Assembly: GCA_019722365.1 (NCBI GenBank)
Contig: JADFUC010001995.1
Coordinates: forward strand, 806,001-870,000
Direction of reading: 5' to 3'
DNA from: Lithospermum erythrorhizon
Taxonomy: Eukaryota > Streptophyta > Magnoliopsida > Boraginales > Boraginaceae
Length of the DNA: 64,000 bases
Below the pieces are notes generated by a model. That model saw nothing but the letters and a program-made list of their open reading frames with translations. It ran no database searches and was not told the DNA's origin. The position numbers and the translations under genes were made by a program. Positions 35,717 to 48,100 of this stretch are shown piece after piece (the first letter of the stretch is position 1; every line of letters starts with the position of its first letter).

Positions 35717-36244
35717 TGTGAAACACAACACGCTATGTAGTCACCCCTATCGCGTTTATGCTACCTAATATGTTAATGTGAAGTGATATGTTTTGATTGT
35801 ACAGCATCCCGAGATAACAATATCTTAGACCTCAAATTGTTGGAGTTTGGTGCCTGGAGTCTTTGCATCTATTTTTCTGCCTCGCTTATGATTGTAAGAT
35901 ATTGATCTATTGGGATAACAATCAAGATTATGGGGTATGAAGTATGATGATGCTCTTGTGATTGAACAACACTGATGTAACAACACAAATAAATCAGTTT
36001 TCAACAAACAAGAATGCTTCATTTTTAATGTACAAGAAACTGACTGTAAAACCAACCATACATACAACATGCCTTTAACCTGTAAAACCAACCAAACCAT
36101 AATTCTTTTAAAATCAAACTGATGCAAGATAGATACTGTATATAAAGTTACTGAGAGAAACAGATCCATGGTGCTATTATCTATCTCCAATTTGTGTAAT
36201 TGCTTGGGTCATCAGACCATTATCCTGGAACACCATAAAACCTC
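35717..36244. terminator. Convergent 3' region, CUE gene and GPX
   Basis: Both flanking genes end here, so the 3' UTRs and polyadenylation sites of both must lie in this stretch. No gene or repeat seen. Confidence 0.45.
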
Positions 36245-38157
36245 TTACACCTCTCCCAATGCCTTCTTAATGTCCGCCTGTGTATAATCAAGAAACAACT
36301 TGTAAGCAAACGGCAGAATAAAGATCTAACTTATTTCCTTTCAGTGCTCAGACTAGATTATAATTCATTCATGAATATCGATCATCAAGTGCATGAAGAC
36401 GGCATAGAAAATCACCCTAACTTAATTAATTCTTCAATGTTGGCTATGGAGTAAGCCTGTGTTTTAAGTAATGAGTAAATGAGGGCATAATCACCAACAG
36501 TACTACTCTGCACTTCTCAAGCAACTAAAAATCACAAATCTCAAAGGAGGGTAGAACATTCTACAAGTAATCAGATTTCGAGTCACTGAGTTATAAATTT
36601 CAGAGTTGAATATTTAGTCTGCTCAACTAAGTGCACAGTTCTTTAATAAAAGTGAAACCTACCTCAATTGACAATGGCGAAGTGGTAGGAGCATAGCGAT
36701 CAATGACATGTCCATCCTTGTCAACCAAAAACTTTGTAAAGTTCCATTTTATGCCAGATCCAAAAAAACCACCTTTGCTTGCCTTAAGAAATTTGTAGAC
36801 TGGAGCTGCATCTTTACCATTAACTTTGACCTGATGCGAAAAACACAGCTCAACAACTATCAAAGACCATCCAAGATTATAGTTCAAGAACAATGAAAAA
36901 CATGATTATTTGAATACCATGAGAAGAAAACTCAATTTATTTACTAAAGTTTAGATAGGAAAACTATAAGTAACAAGCACTTAGTTTAACACTTAAGAGT
37001 TCCCCACCCCTGCATGAGGCAGAGACTTCTATGCTTGTAGACCGACCATAGTTCTATATTTCTCTTATGTTGACTATCATAATATCAATTCATGAAACCC
37101 ATCACAAAACAAGGCTAACCATCACATGAGCATATGTATGTTTAAATAAATTCAGCTACTGAATGTAACAATTTATCTCACTAATCCAACTATAGTGCAA
37201 TATGGTTACCAAGACAGAAGCAATAATGTTCATAGATTCTAAGTAACCGAAACTGATCATCATCATGGTCAGATGGCCGTATTGCTCCAAATACTATAAT
37301 TGCCCGAGAGGCACGGGTTTTACACAAACATGATTTGAGCTCACCTTTCCAAATATTGGGTACTCAGCCTTGAATCTCGTGCAAGCAAACTCCTGCGCCT
37401 CCTGACTGGATCCCGGCTCTTGTTTCAAAAATTGATTGCAAGGGAAAGCCAATATCTCGAAGCCTGAAATGATACGAAATATCATTAGTCCAACTAATTA
37501 TCTAACTTCTAATCCATACCTAGCTTGCATAATGGTAACAGTTGGAAATCATTAGAACCTAAACCAATAGTCAGGAGCTTAATAACATGAATAAATCAAA
37601 TAAAAACCCAACCTTTATCCTTGAATTTGTCATAAACCTGGGTCAACTCAGTGTAGTTTGACTGTGTTAAGCCACTGTAAAAGGCCAATTAGTATCAAAG
37701 TCAACTAATCATAACTAATCAGAATAAAAAAAACAGCTTAAATGATTGCAAAATCCAAGAAAAGTCCAACCTAGAAGTTTAATCATCCAACTTTTGATCA
37801 TAACACGATTAATTAACATCAATTTAATACTCGATTCGACTTTTTTAGTTGTCGTTTTAGCCATTAAGGAAAACAGCAAGAAAGTAGAAGAAAAAGTATG
37901 AACAAACCATTTGGAAGCAACATTGACAACTAGAAGCACCTTGCCTTTGTAACTACTGAGCTCCACATCTTTACCTTTGCTATCCTAAACACACACAAAC
38001 TCATACAAATTAAGAAAAAAAAAATTCGAAATTCAAGTAAAAATTATGGTTGAATTCAACAAGTAAGATAAAAATAAAGATGCCCAAGAAGGAAAAATCT
38101 GACCTTGACAGTAAATTCATGTATAGATTTTTCCAAAACTGAAGAGGCTCCACCCAT
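36245..38157 (-). CDS. GPX: Glutathione peroxidase-like protein (thioredoxin-dependent GPX)
   Basis: Peroxide-reducing enzyme of 170 residues, the usual length of cytosolic plant GPX, from six exons: 38157-38104, 37984-37908, 37674-37613, 37463-37345, 36830-36663 and 36277-36245; all GT-AG, frame exact. The N-terminus [18 protein letters not shown] lacks a transit peptide and resembles AtGPX4/GPX5. Catalytic residues are present: peroxidatic Cys in NVASKCGLT, Gln in LAFPCNQF and Trp in IKWNFTKFL; the resolving Cys is in EFACTRFK. The Cys codon itself is split by intron 2 (TG|T). Plant enzymes of this family use thioredoxin rather than glutathione. The MGGxS start might allow N-myristoylation; this is inferred. 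Confidence 0.95.
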
Positions 38158-40142
38158 GTTGATATGTGGTTTGATGAGTTGGGTATAGTTTGAATATGGA
38201 GAAAATTGTTAGAAGAAAGATCGATAGATATGTCTAAACCATATTCACAAGAGGTTTATGAGTAGTTATCACTTATGACTTGTGCTTTCACGGGAATCAA
38301 TATCTAGCATTCGAATAGTGTTTTTAATCAAATATTTAGGTTTGTTGTGCGTCAGGGCTAATGTACGTGTATAAGCGGATGTGTATTAGATATAATTTAT
38401 TTAATTCAATAATTGCCTCATAGAGTTACATATATGTATATATTATAATAAAATAATATTATGAATCATAAGGTGCTGAGGTTTTATTGTTGCATATGAT
38501 TTGTCAAATTTTTATGGAAGTTTATGTTTTCGTGGATATATATCATTAAAGGGATGATGTCATGTTATATTTGATCCACCGGACTACTAATTTGATAGAT
38601 TGATGCAATGATTGAATTTGTTTTCTAAACCTTCGTAAAATAACAAGATAAAGAGTATGTGAGAACTTTGTGATAATAAGAATTTTAGTTCGATTATTCA
38701 CATCAATCTACTTTTTTAATTGAGTTTGTGAATTACGTCACTAATTTGGTAGTGTGATACTTGAATGGCATGGTTGGAAGAAAAAGTCGGGTATCACAAA
38801 TATCGTTTGAGAATAACGTGAGCGGGTTCCCTTTACTACAAAGACAAAGATTTGCTTTGAGAGAGGGAGGCAAGAACAGTCGGTGCAGGTCTTCTCCCCA
38901 AGTGATAAGCTAACTGGCTAAATGACGCGCTGGAAGAAAAACCTCATTACCCTATTTTCATGAAGGACTCCCCATAGTTGATGCAATTTGTTAATACCGC
39001 ATTACGATTTCTTGTTGAGTTGATTCTTTCCTAGTCTATTTCAGGCCCCTATTTGAAGGCTGTATTCACCTTCTTTGGCTTCTTCATTTTACCAATAATG
39101 TCTACAGATTCTTAAATCTTTTTAGACTTGGAATAATGTATTCCCTTTCTGGAAGCAGCATATTATAGCATAGAATCTATAGTAGTTGCGCTTTGTAATA
39201 TTTGTAACTGCTACAAAGATTTTATTATTTGTAATATGCGCATTAATACAATAAAATCCATTTGGAGAAATCTATCTAGATATAAAGAAATGTTTGTAAA
39301 CGATAAGTCAAATATCGATCCCCATTTACTCTCTGTCTGATGAGATCTTTTGCCAGATTTGATATAATCTTGGACTTGATTTGGTCTTGGAAGACTTGGA
39401 TTTGGGCCGCCCTATTTGAAATTTGGATTTGTGCACAGATCGTTATGTAATCCTAAGCGGATTTGGATTTGTGCTTAGACCATTGTATGATCTTAAGTTG
39501 GATATGATTTGTGTCTCAATTTGGATGTGGCGGATAGAATGCGAATCGATGTGATTTCTAGACTGGATAGACTTGTGTCTTTGGACTTGGTCTTGACTTG
39601 GATATGGTCCGAGTCGGGATGGTCCGAGCCGGAAAGCCTTAGTTGCGTATATTTGTATGGTTGTCTGATCTTGATCTTGATCTCTATACTTGGGTCGTGG
39701 GACTTAGACTTGATTTGAATTTATGTTTAGCAGAGCCTTAGCGAGTTTGATGCAAATGCAGTTAGAATAAGGTGGTGTTTACTTGAGCATTCTTGATCTT
39801 CGAGTGTTTATCAGAGTGGATATGCTTTTCTTATCGAAAGATGTCTTGAGAACTGCTCGCGTTTTGTGACAGATAAATAGTTTATTTTATTTAGGCTAAA
39901 ACTAAGGACCAAAAAATTTAAGTGTTTGATTACTATATTACTATATTACAAAAAATTAGAATCTTTAAAAAGAAAACTATATTACTAAAAGTTGGCATGG
40001 AATCTTCAAAAAGAAAAAACATGTTACAAAAAGTTAGAAATAGTGCAGCCCAATTGAAATTCTAAAATGAGATTCTTCATCATTTGCCAATTTTTTATTA
40101 GTTAATCCTAAGAAAAGCTAGATCACCACTTCCCCAAGTTGC
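38158..40142. other. Intergenic with a retroelement-like stretch
   Basis: After the GPX promoter the sequence is non-coding. From about 39340 to 39760 it becomes a run of degenerate GACTTGGATTTG/CTTGATCTTGAT repeats (listed separately). The open frame at 39509-39718 is a translation of those repeats. Confidence 0.45.
39340..39760 (-). repeat. Degenerate GACTTGG repeat, probable antisense LTR relic
   Basis: Words such as GACTTGATTTGGTCTTGG, GACTTGGATTTGGGCC and TTGATCTTGATCTTGATCTC are reverse complements of the CAAGTCAAATCCAA words of the LTR-like stretches at 27250-27420 and 52270-52400. The unique flanks of that family are not clearly recognisable here, so membership is tentative. Confidence 0.4.
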
Positions 40143-40153
40143 ACTATAAAAAA
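40143..40153 (+). promoter_or_regulatory. TATA box of the small protein gene
   Basis: CTATAAAAAAC about 80 bases upstream of the ATG at 40229. This position places transcription start after 40170 and argues against an upstream start codon at 40139. Confidence 0.6.
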
Positions 40154-40228
40154 CCTCTCCCACCATCTATTTTCTTAAACCTCTCTTTCTACATCACTAC
40201 AAACATACACCTCCTGAGGAAACAATCA

Positions 40229-40741
40229 ATGGCCAAGAATCAAACCAACAAAAAATCCAATACGAGCATCTATGGAAAGCTAAAAGACACAGTCTTGATC
40301 ACTCCATTCAGAAAATCTCAACCTCATACAATAGATAATAATAACCACGTTACATACTATGGTTCAAGTTCATCAAATCCATTTATTTCTAACTCTACTC
40401 CTCAAAAAACAGAGAAAACACGTGCAGCAAAGCCATATGTTTCCTATAACAAGAAACTCATGAAGATGTTAACTGGAGGGCATAAGTCTGCCTCAAAAGT
40501 GGATAAAAAAGTTGATAATGATCAGTATTACTATAATAATGATGATAATGATGAATTTTCAGAGTATATCAATCGTGTAAAGGGTGGCATGAGAAGTGAA
40601 TCCAACGTTGGAACTGAAACAGTTCCTCCAAGAAGAGTTGCTAGAAGGGACAGCTTGAATGATAAAGTCTCTAATTTTCTTGGCAGAGCAAGAATGAAGA
40701 ATAGAACAACTTCAAGTGTTGGTGATATGAGGGCATTCTAG
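40229..40741 (+). CDS. Small basic plant-specific protein, unknown function
   Basis: Intronless gene for a 170-residue hydrophilic protein starting MAKNQTNKK. It has no signal peptide or membrane segment. An Asn/Asp/Tyr-rich low-complexity part (YYYNNDDNDE) precedes FSEYINRVKGGMRSESN and a Ser/Arg-rich end (RRDSLNDKVSNFLGRARMKN). The FSEYINRxK motif followed by RRDSLNDKVS recurs, as I remember it, in uncharacterised small plant proteins. RRDS is a possible kinase site. The ATG at 40139 in the same frame is rejected because the TATA box lies downstream of it. Confidence 0.75.
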   Translation: MAKNQTNKKSNTSIYGKLKDTVLITPFRKSQPHTIDNNNHVTYYGSSSSNPFISNSTPQKTEKTRAAKPYVSYNKKLMKMLTGGHKSASKVDKKVDNDQYYYNNDDNDEFSEYINRVKGGMRSESNVGTETVPPRRVARRDSLNDKVSNFLGRARMKNRTTSSVGDMRAF

Positions 40742-43479
40742 TCAAAAGAAAATGAAATAATTATAAATAATTATGGGTATTTATTAAGGGGTGAAGTTAA
40801 TCAAGTGTTGGTTCAAGATCATATCTTTGTTGGACTTGAGGCTGGGATGTTTACATATTTTGTGTATTGTAAGTTCATATAATAAATCAAAGGCTATGCA
40901 TAATAAGCCAATTATGATGTGTGATTGAGATTTATGGAAATTGTGTTGGGTTAATTTGATTGATGAAGATAAAATTAAATTTTGTGTGTTAATAAACTCC
41001 TATACATCTATGGAGGTATAATAACTGATGAGTCGATGAGATTTCATATGATCGCAAGCATGTCCGAGTCCGACGGATGTAATATTTTGACAATTGCATA
41101 GAGAATCTTAAATCGGATGAAAAGGCTTTAACCATGCATATCTATAACAAATAAAGTATTATTCTAAGTCTAAATCACATTCAATAGAGAAATGCTTAAA
41201 GTCAATACCATGAAAAATTGAATGCTCCCCCTAAGCATAAACCTTCAAAATATAGACTACGTGCTTCTTAATCACACATACATCAATGCAATGGTCGCCC
41301 GACGTCCACAACGAGCTTACCAACTATATACGGAGTATAACACATACAAGGTATTTATCTTAGCAATCGAAGCTTCTCTATGAGACGCTTCAATATAAGT
41401 CAATTCAGCCTTTGTACTACGTCTATCATCATACATTCTATTTAAAAAAACCACCTCTACATCATTAAATCAAATTTAAAACCTTTAAATCTCACATCGG
41501 GGAGTTGGTGTATATTTTATATATCGGCACCTTTGACAAGCTACAACTCCCAAGAAGCATCATCCAATCGCTATCCATACCAACGACGGGTTTCTGAGGT
41601 CACTCCATGCATCACAATGGAAGTAGTCCCTCACAGATCTTACGGTTGGAGTCGGGATCAAGGGTCGCCTGATTAGAGCCTGATTTATAGTGGTGGATAT
41701 AGGACCAATCATACAACGGTCGTAGGGTACATGAGCCTTAACAACTTTGAGGCTATAGTTTCCCCGATTCATCTCAAGATGAAGTTCCCAGGCCGAAGGG
41801 CATATGAGAGATTTCGGCGTCGAAGAAGGCTAGAAGATGTTACGGACTTACATCTCCCATTAAATAAAGCGCGGTGGATAGGAGCGGGTTGGAAAACCAC
41901 ATGGAGATAAACTTCGGTCAAGGCCGAGGTGGAGGAGGATAACTAAGTCCAAAGAAAGCGAGAAGAGGTATGCCAGCGGGGAGGTAGTATTGATCCCGCT
42001 TTCAAGTAAGGAAATGAAGGAACATTCGAGAATCGGCTCTAAAGCTGGAGTAGGAACATCAAAAACAGTTGATCTCGTTGATAAGAGAGTTTGAGGATGT
42101 GTTTGCTTGGGGACCGGAGGACATGCCAGGAATAGATCTAGCAGTTGCTCTACACAAGTTGTATGTTGACCCTAATTCCAGTCCAATCAAACAAAAGAAA
42201 AGACTGTTTTAATACTTGAGAAGAATGTCGTAAATTCGGCGGAGAGAAAGTACAGACTTTATTAAAGCGCAGGCTATGAGAGTGAAATTCTCTGTGTGGA
42301 TAGCGTGGTATTAGTCCAAAATCAATAGAAATTGACGAATATGTACGGACTTCACCTGAATAAAAGCGTGCTCAAAAGATTTCTATCAGTTGGCTGGAAT
42401 TTGATTTCATGGATGCCTCGTCACCATCAATATGGGGGAGAACTTGATTCATGCATTGATACGTACACACAAACCACTTGTTCCGATTTTCTATAAATAG
42501 ATGCATTCTCTTCCTTACCGTGGTCCATGAATGCATGAATTGAACCCCACGTTACATGTACCGGCCAAAATGTCAAGACAAATTCAAATTGATCGATAAT
42601 AATTACTAGCTACTCCATATTATATACTCCGTATAAGATTTTTGTTTTGACTAATTTTCTTAAACTTTAATAAATTAAAACATCTGGTCGCAAGTTGTAC
42701 CACGTGGCATCAATAAATCCCAACAATAATATCACCCTTAGACCTAACTGATGAGGAAATATAATAGAGCAGAATACACCCTTCATTTGAAAAAGATTAT
42801 CTCATTATGAATTTTGTAAAATCACGACTTAAATATAAATATTTAATTATATCTGCGTAGAAAATTATAAAAAATTGATATTCGAAAATTATATATTGAA
42901 AGCGAATACTATCGAATCACGCCTCGTTGAAGAAAGTCAATGAATGTGTTATGTAATTTAAATAAATATAATCTTTTTTTATTATAAAACGTTTTCCTAA
43001 ATTTGATAAATCGATTAAATATTAACACCTTAAAAGGAAATAAATAATTTTGATAGACTAGATTTTCTAATCGAAGACTAGTCATAAATTTTCTTTTTTA
43101 ATACTAGTCTCTTGTTACTTAAACATACTATTTTCTAAAGATTAAGAATGTTATTATTAAACATTCTTAAAATATTTTCTTAATTTTTTATGTGCATAAT
43201 ATAATTTTTTGTTATGATCAACTTGAATTGTGAACGAATAAAATATAATACTAACGACCGACCAATATTAGTTTTGTAATAGTTCTTACATAGTTCAAGA
43301 ACTTCATGAAGTTGCAAAATAATAATCATTGCAGTAATTAGTAATCACACAACTTATTACACTTAATGACATAAAAAGTGCTTCAATTAAAGTTGGAGTT
43401 GTTTAAACTTAACTCAATTATCAAAAAATATTATCTTATAATTTTATTGAATTGATAATCTACCTTTATCCCCAAATTA
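40742..43479. other. Intergenic with a Ty3/Gypsy relic
   Basis: 3' region of the small protein gene, then decayed retroelement sequence (about 41500-42260, listed separately), then AT-rich DNA without coding signals. Confidence 0.45.
41500..42260 (+). mobile_element. Ty3/Gypsy retrotransposon relic (pol, before reverse transcriptase)
   Basis: Around 42069-42210 the plus strand reads LISLIREFEDVFAWGPEDMP and then GIDLAVALHKLYVDPNSSPI before KQKKRLF and a stop. This is the classic start of the Ty3/Gypsy reverse transcriptase region (..FAWxxxDMPGI..HxLxVDPxxxPVxQKxR..). Upstream, from about 41500, the sequence has retroelement-like composition but no frame that can be followed. Only a fragment remains; neither LTRs nor RT catalytic motifs were seen. 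Confidence 0.8.
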
Positions 43480-44420
43480 AAAGTGACTTAAAAATATTAT
43501 CTTAGAGAGTTTATTAAATAATCAAGTATTAATTTATCGAGTTTCTACTGTAGTTAATAATTGCAAAAATAAATCCAAACCCCTCCGCATATGACCGCGT
43601 AATCGAGTATTAATTTATCGAGCTAAAATGAAAAAGGAACGAAACAAGCATGAATTATTAATTTAGTACCTATCCCGAGTCGGGACCGGCCAAAAATATT
43701 ATATTAGAGAGTTTATTAAATAATCGACTATTAATTTATCGAGCTTCTATTGTAGATGATAATTGTAAGAAAAAAACAAAAAAACCAAACACCTATCCCC
43801 GAGTCGGGACTGGCCAAAAATATTATCTTAGAAAGTTTATTAAAGAATCGAGTATTAATTTATCGAGTTTCTACAGTAGTTGATAATTGAAAAAAAGAAC
43901 GAAAAAACATGAATGCACCCTATCCTCGAGTCGGGACCGGCCAAAAATATTATTTTAGAGAGTTTATTAAATAATCGAGTATTAATTTATCAGCTTCTCT
44001 GATGATTTGATAATTGCAAATAAAAAAAATTAAAAAAGGAGCAAAAAAGCGAGGAATTATTAATTTGCGCCTATCACAGTTGTACGGTCAAAAATGTATA
44101 TTAGAGAGTTTATTAAATAATGATTATTATTATTAATTTATTCGAGTTTTACATTATAGATGATAATTGTAAAAAGAAAAACAAGCACTCTATCTCTAGT
44201 AAGGAATTTGACGAAAATATTATCTTAGAGAGTTTATTAAAGAATCGAGTATACAGTAGTTGATCATTGCAAACAAGAAAAATTAAAAAGGAACGGAAAA
44301 AAACACGAATTATTAATTTAGCATCCTATATATCCGAGTCGAGACCGGCCAAAAATATTGTCTTAGAGAGTTTACTAAATAATCGAGTATTAATTTATCG
44401 ATTTTGAAAAAAAGAAAAAA
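43480..44420. repeat. Tandem satellite, about seven units of 120-200 bp
   Basis: Each unit carries AATATTATCTTAGAGAGTTT, ATTAAATAATCGAGTATTAA, TTTATCGAG.TTCTA, a purine-rich part, and a closing CCGAGTCGGGACCGGCC. Units begin near 43488, 43691, 43817, 43943, 44090, 44214 and 44350. The closing box is intact in several units and decayed in two. The unit contains no open frame. Confidence 0.88.
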
Positions 44421-44440
44421 AAAACAACAAAGAAAAAAGG

Positions 44441-44472
<32 letters not shown>
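44404..44472 (+). repeat. A-rich tract ending in about 30 consecutive A
   Basis: The last satellite unit runs into AAAAAGAAAAAAAA-type sequence and then an uninterrupted A tract (about 44443-44472), followed abruptly by GGCACTTGTGGCGTGCC. A poly-A tail of an inserted retroelement, or simple slippage, could explain it. The Lys-rich open frame starting at 44404 is not a gene. Confidence 0.75.
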
Positions 44473-44476
<4 letters not shown>

Positions 44477-45109
44477 CTTGTGGCGTGCCTCACCTGAGCT
44501 TCACTCTTTATATATATAATAAAAGATATAACACATTACGATCAATAATATATTATGAATACAAAACTCAATATGATATTAATAATACTAATAAATTAAA
44601 AAATAATTTAAGAACGATAATTAACTTCAAAATTAATAACCAAACTCATTATCGAATGTTAAGTATTAAGGAGAAACCAAATCAATATTGATTGGTCTAT
44701 TAATATATTATTCGAGAGTTAATAAATTCTTGCTAAACTCTCTATTAAAAATTATTTTTGCTTTATAACTACAATTCTTAACATGATTGTACATTAAAAT
44801 TAATATCACATGTAAATCCGTTAATGAATCGAGTAACACATTTTATTTACATGAACTAATTCGGTAATAAAATGATTAGTCAAACTATGACATATGCATT
44901 CCTTCCGGTATTTAATTGGATCAAAGCTACTGAGAATCTGACACTCAACCAAACTCTTAACACATAACCTCACTTATAAAATCCATCACAAATCTCTCAG
45001 CTAAACTCAAACATATATACCATTTTATTTGGTGTAATATTTTTGATTTATCAATTCTCATTTCACACAAATATTCATTTTCCATATATAAAATCACCAT
45101 TATACAAAT
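44473..45109. promoter_or_regulatory. Upstream region of the ALKBH10-like gene
   Basis: AT-rich sequence with no gene; should hold the promoter and 5' UTR of the gene at 45110. A reverse-orientation echo of the satellite word AGAGAGTTTATTAA is seen near 44712-44745. Confidence 0.4.
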
Positions 45110-48100
45110 ATGCCATTCAAGAATTCCGATGAGTTTTGTAACAAGGACGCCATGCTAGCGTGGTTCAAGGGGGAGTTTGCGGCTGCGAACGCCATAATCG
45201 ACGCCCTCTGCAACCACATAAATCAGCTCGAGGGAAGCGTGTCGAAAACGGAGTATGAAGCTGTTTTTGCAGCTATACATAAGAGGAGACTGAATTGGAT
45301 CAATATTCTTCAGATGCAGAAATATTATTCCATTGGTGATGTAGTTGTTGAGCTTAATAAGTTGGCGGCCAAGAAGGTGGAGATGGTGTGAGGAACAGTA
45401 AAAGCTGAAAAATGATTTGATTGATCAGAAAAAGAATAAAGAAAATGGAAACCACGTTGATGATTCACATGCAAGTGAGATTTCAGATTCATGTAGGTTT
45501 CATTGAAATTATTTCATCGTAGTAATATTGATCAAACTTTGATCTTCACTTTTTACATTTGGTACTACTATCATTTTGGGGTTCGGTAATAATAATACGG
45601 GGTTCATTAATAATAATGGATACTCTAGCATTTCGATACCTTTTTATGTGCTTCATAACATGCATTACGTGATTACATACATATTATTTGTTTCCATTTT
45701 AAGTACTGGACAATAATTAATATTGAGACTATCCAAAAAAGTTCTTAAGATCAAAGCTTTGAATTATTTTGAATTTTAGATCAAATATTTATTTTATTCA
45801 ATGCATATGATGATAATTTTCCCGAGGCAACTCATTTTAACGAGGTAGTGCACTAAAGTAAGACTCAGGAGATTGGTTCTTTTTTTCTTACTTGTTTCTT
45901 AATTACATGTCTGAATTTTCTGCATCGTTGAACATTGACAAATGTGTTCGTCAGATGTTATTATTCATTTAATGTTTTGACTTGTTTATGTCTGGAGGGC
46001 TTGCTGGATCGGGTCCACTTATGTGATTAATGTAACTCGGTTAATTAACTCAAGTATCGAGTCAATCGGCCGACTCGGTTATCTTCCCTGATTTAGTGTT
46101 TAAATAAATGTGGTAGTTAGTAATCGGATATAGAATATGAGAATATGTTTGGAGAGTAGAATTGGATATTCCATAGAACACTCGAGGTGTAGAGTTTATT
46201 CATATGATATGATGCATTCCTTTTTATCATCACTTTGTCTAGTGGTCCAAAAGGGCAAAAATCCAATTATCAGTAATCATTGTTAATACTATGAGTCTAT
46301 GACTTCCATTTTTTGTTTTTTGTTGATCTCTTTTGGTATTATTGTTCATAGATATCAGTTCTTGATTTGTCATGGGGATTATGGAATACTACTAGAGAAC
46401 TAATAATTCTTCTTGATAATGGCAACTGAGTTACGATACTCTCAAGTTTTATTTCCTACAACATTTATTGTTATGATGAGCTAGTGAATATGATTATTAA
46501 AAAACCACTTTCTAATAGAGAGATAATTTTTAAATTAGTTGTGTTAATTGTTAAATGAAGTTGAACTTTAGTGTAAAATCTGGACAGATGCATAATTTTG
46601 CTGAAGCGAAATGGTAACTATGGGGCATTGTTTAACTCTATAATTGAAGTTAATTAATGCATTTCTATCTTATACAGGTTCTGCACAAACGCACCCTTTG
46701 CTTGAACGTATTGAAATATGCTCGAATCATGATAACTGCGAGGCACGCCACGACCAAATCAAGGTGACGGAAGGGTTCACAGCGAAGGAATTAGTGAGAG
46801 GGCAAATGGTTAGTTTACTATTAATCTATTAGCTTCCTCACTTATACCATGTAACATTGTAACCTCATCAAGATCTTATATTCCTCATTGAATTATCGAT
46901 GGCAGGTCAATGTGGTAAAGGGTTTGAAGTTGATTGAGAATGTTTTTACCAACACCGAGCTTTCTAAGCTAAATGACTTCGTGAATGAGCTCCGAGTGGC
47001 TGGCCAAAATGGTGAACTCTCAGGTGGATCCTATGAACTTTGAAATGTTTGTCATTTCTCAGAATGATTAGCTTCGTTTTGAAATCAAATTCGATATGTG
47101 GTTTTCTTATAAATTGAAAACAATGAATGTTTTTACTTAATCCATACTGTAAATACTGTTTAGACGTTATCTCAGCTTATCTGGCTTGCTTCTGCCCTCA
47201 AACAGACCATGACCATCTAATTCTGGTCTCTGGAGCTATAATTGCAAATTTTCATTTTTCCATTGTTGATTAATCATTGTTAGATGGACTTCAGGTGAGA
47301 CATTTGTTCTCTATAACCAGCAACTGAAAGGAAACAAGAGAGAACTCATACAGTTCGGCCTTCCAATTTTCGGACATGTAAACGATGATGAAACAAGTAA
47401 GTACCCAAAAACGTAAGGGTGAAGGCACCATTTTATTGAGGTCGCCTTTTAGTCTCCATGGTTTGAAGTTGATAACAATCTATCATTCTTATTATATTGT
47501 CTTTGCAGGACATATTGAACCGATTCCAGCACTTCTTCGAGGGGTCATTGAACACTTGATCCAATGGAAATTAATTTCAGAGAATAGAAAGCCAAATGGC
47601 TGCATTATAAACTTCTTCAATGAGGTACTGATATACATGTTTTCACGGCTCAAAGTGTAACGTACTATCTAATCTCTGGCTTTCGCTATTTGCCATGGTC
47701 AAAATGATCACTCACTATCTATGGCATTCATGCATTATGACTTGCCACTTATATAATTTATTTTTCTTGTGCAGGGAGAATATTCACAGCCTTTCGCAAA
47801 ACCACCTCATTTGGAACAACCTATTTCTACCCTCATCCTCTCTGAATCGAAGATGGCCTTTGGTAGAACCCTTGTGACAGACAATGAAGGGAATTGCAGC
47901 GGACCTCTGATTCTCTCACTACAAGAAGGGTAAGCGCTTTCTCTGTTCTGTCCATTCGAACGTTCTGCATTCGTATCTGAAGTCCACTAAAATTTTAAAC
48001 AACACAAGTATACCAGAATACTCAACTGTTTAAGAAAACCATTATGAATCATATAATATCCTTATCAGGAACTACGAAATAATATTCAAAACGTCTATTC

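Noticed and set aside
36245..38157. Selenocysteine in the GPX active site
   Set aside because: The codon assembled across the intron is TGT (Cys), as in all plant GPX.
40139..40228. N-terminal extension of the small protein from an ATG at 40139
   Set aside because: The TATA box lies at 40143-40153, downstream of that codon.
43480..44420. CRISPR-like repeat array
   Set aside because: Units are adjacent with no unique spacers, diverged, and in a plant nuclear context; this is satellite DNA.
44404..44691. Lys-rich open frame
   Set aside because: It translates an A tract and AT-rich flank; no real protein character.
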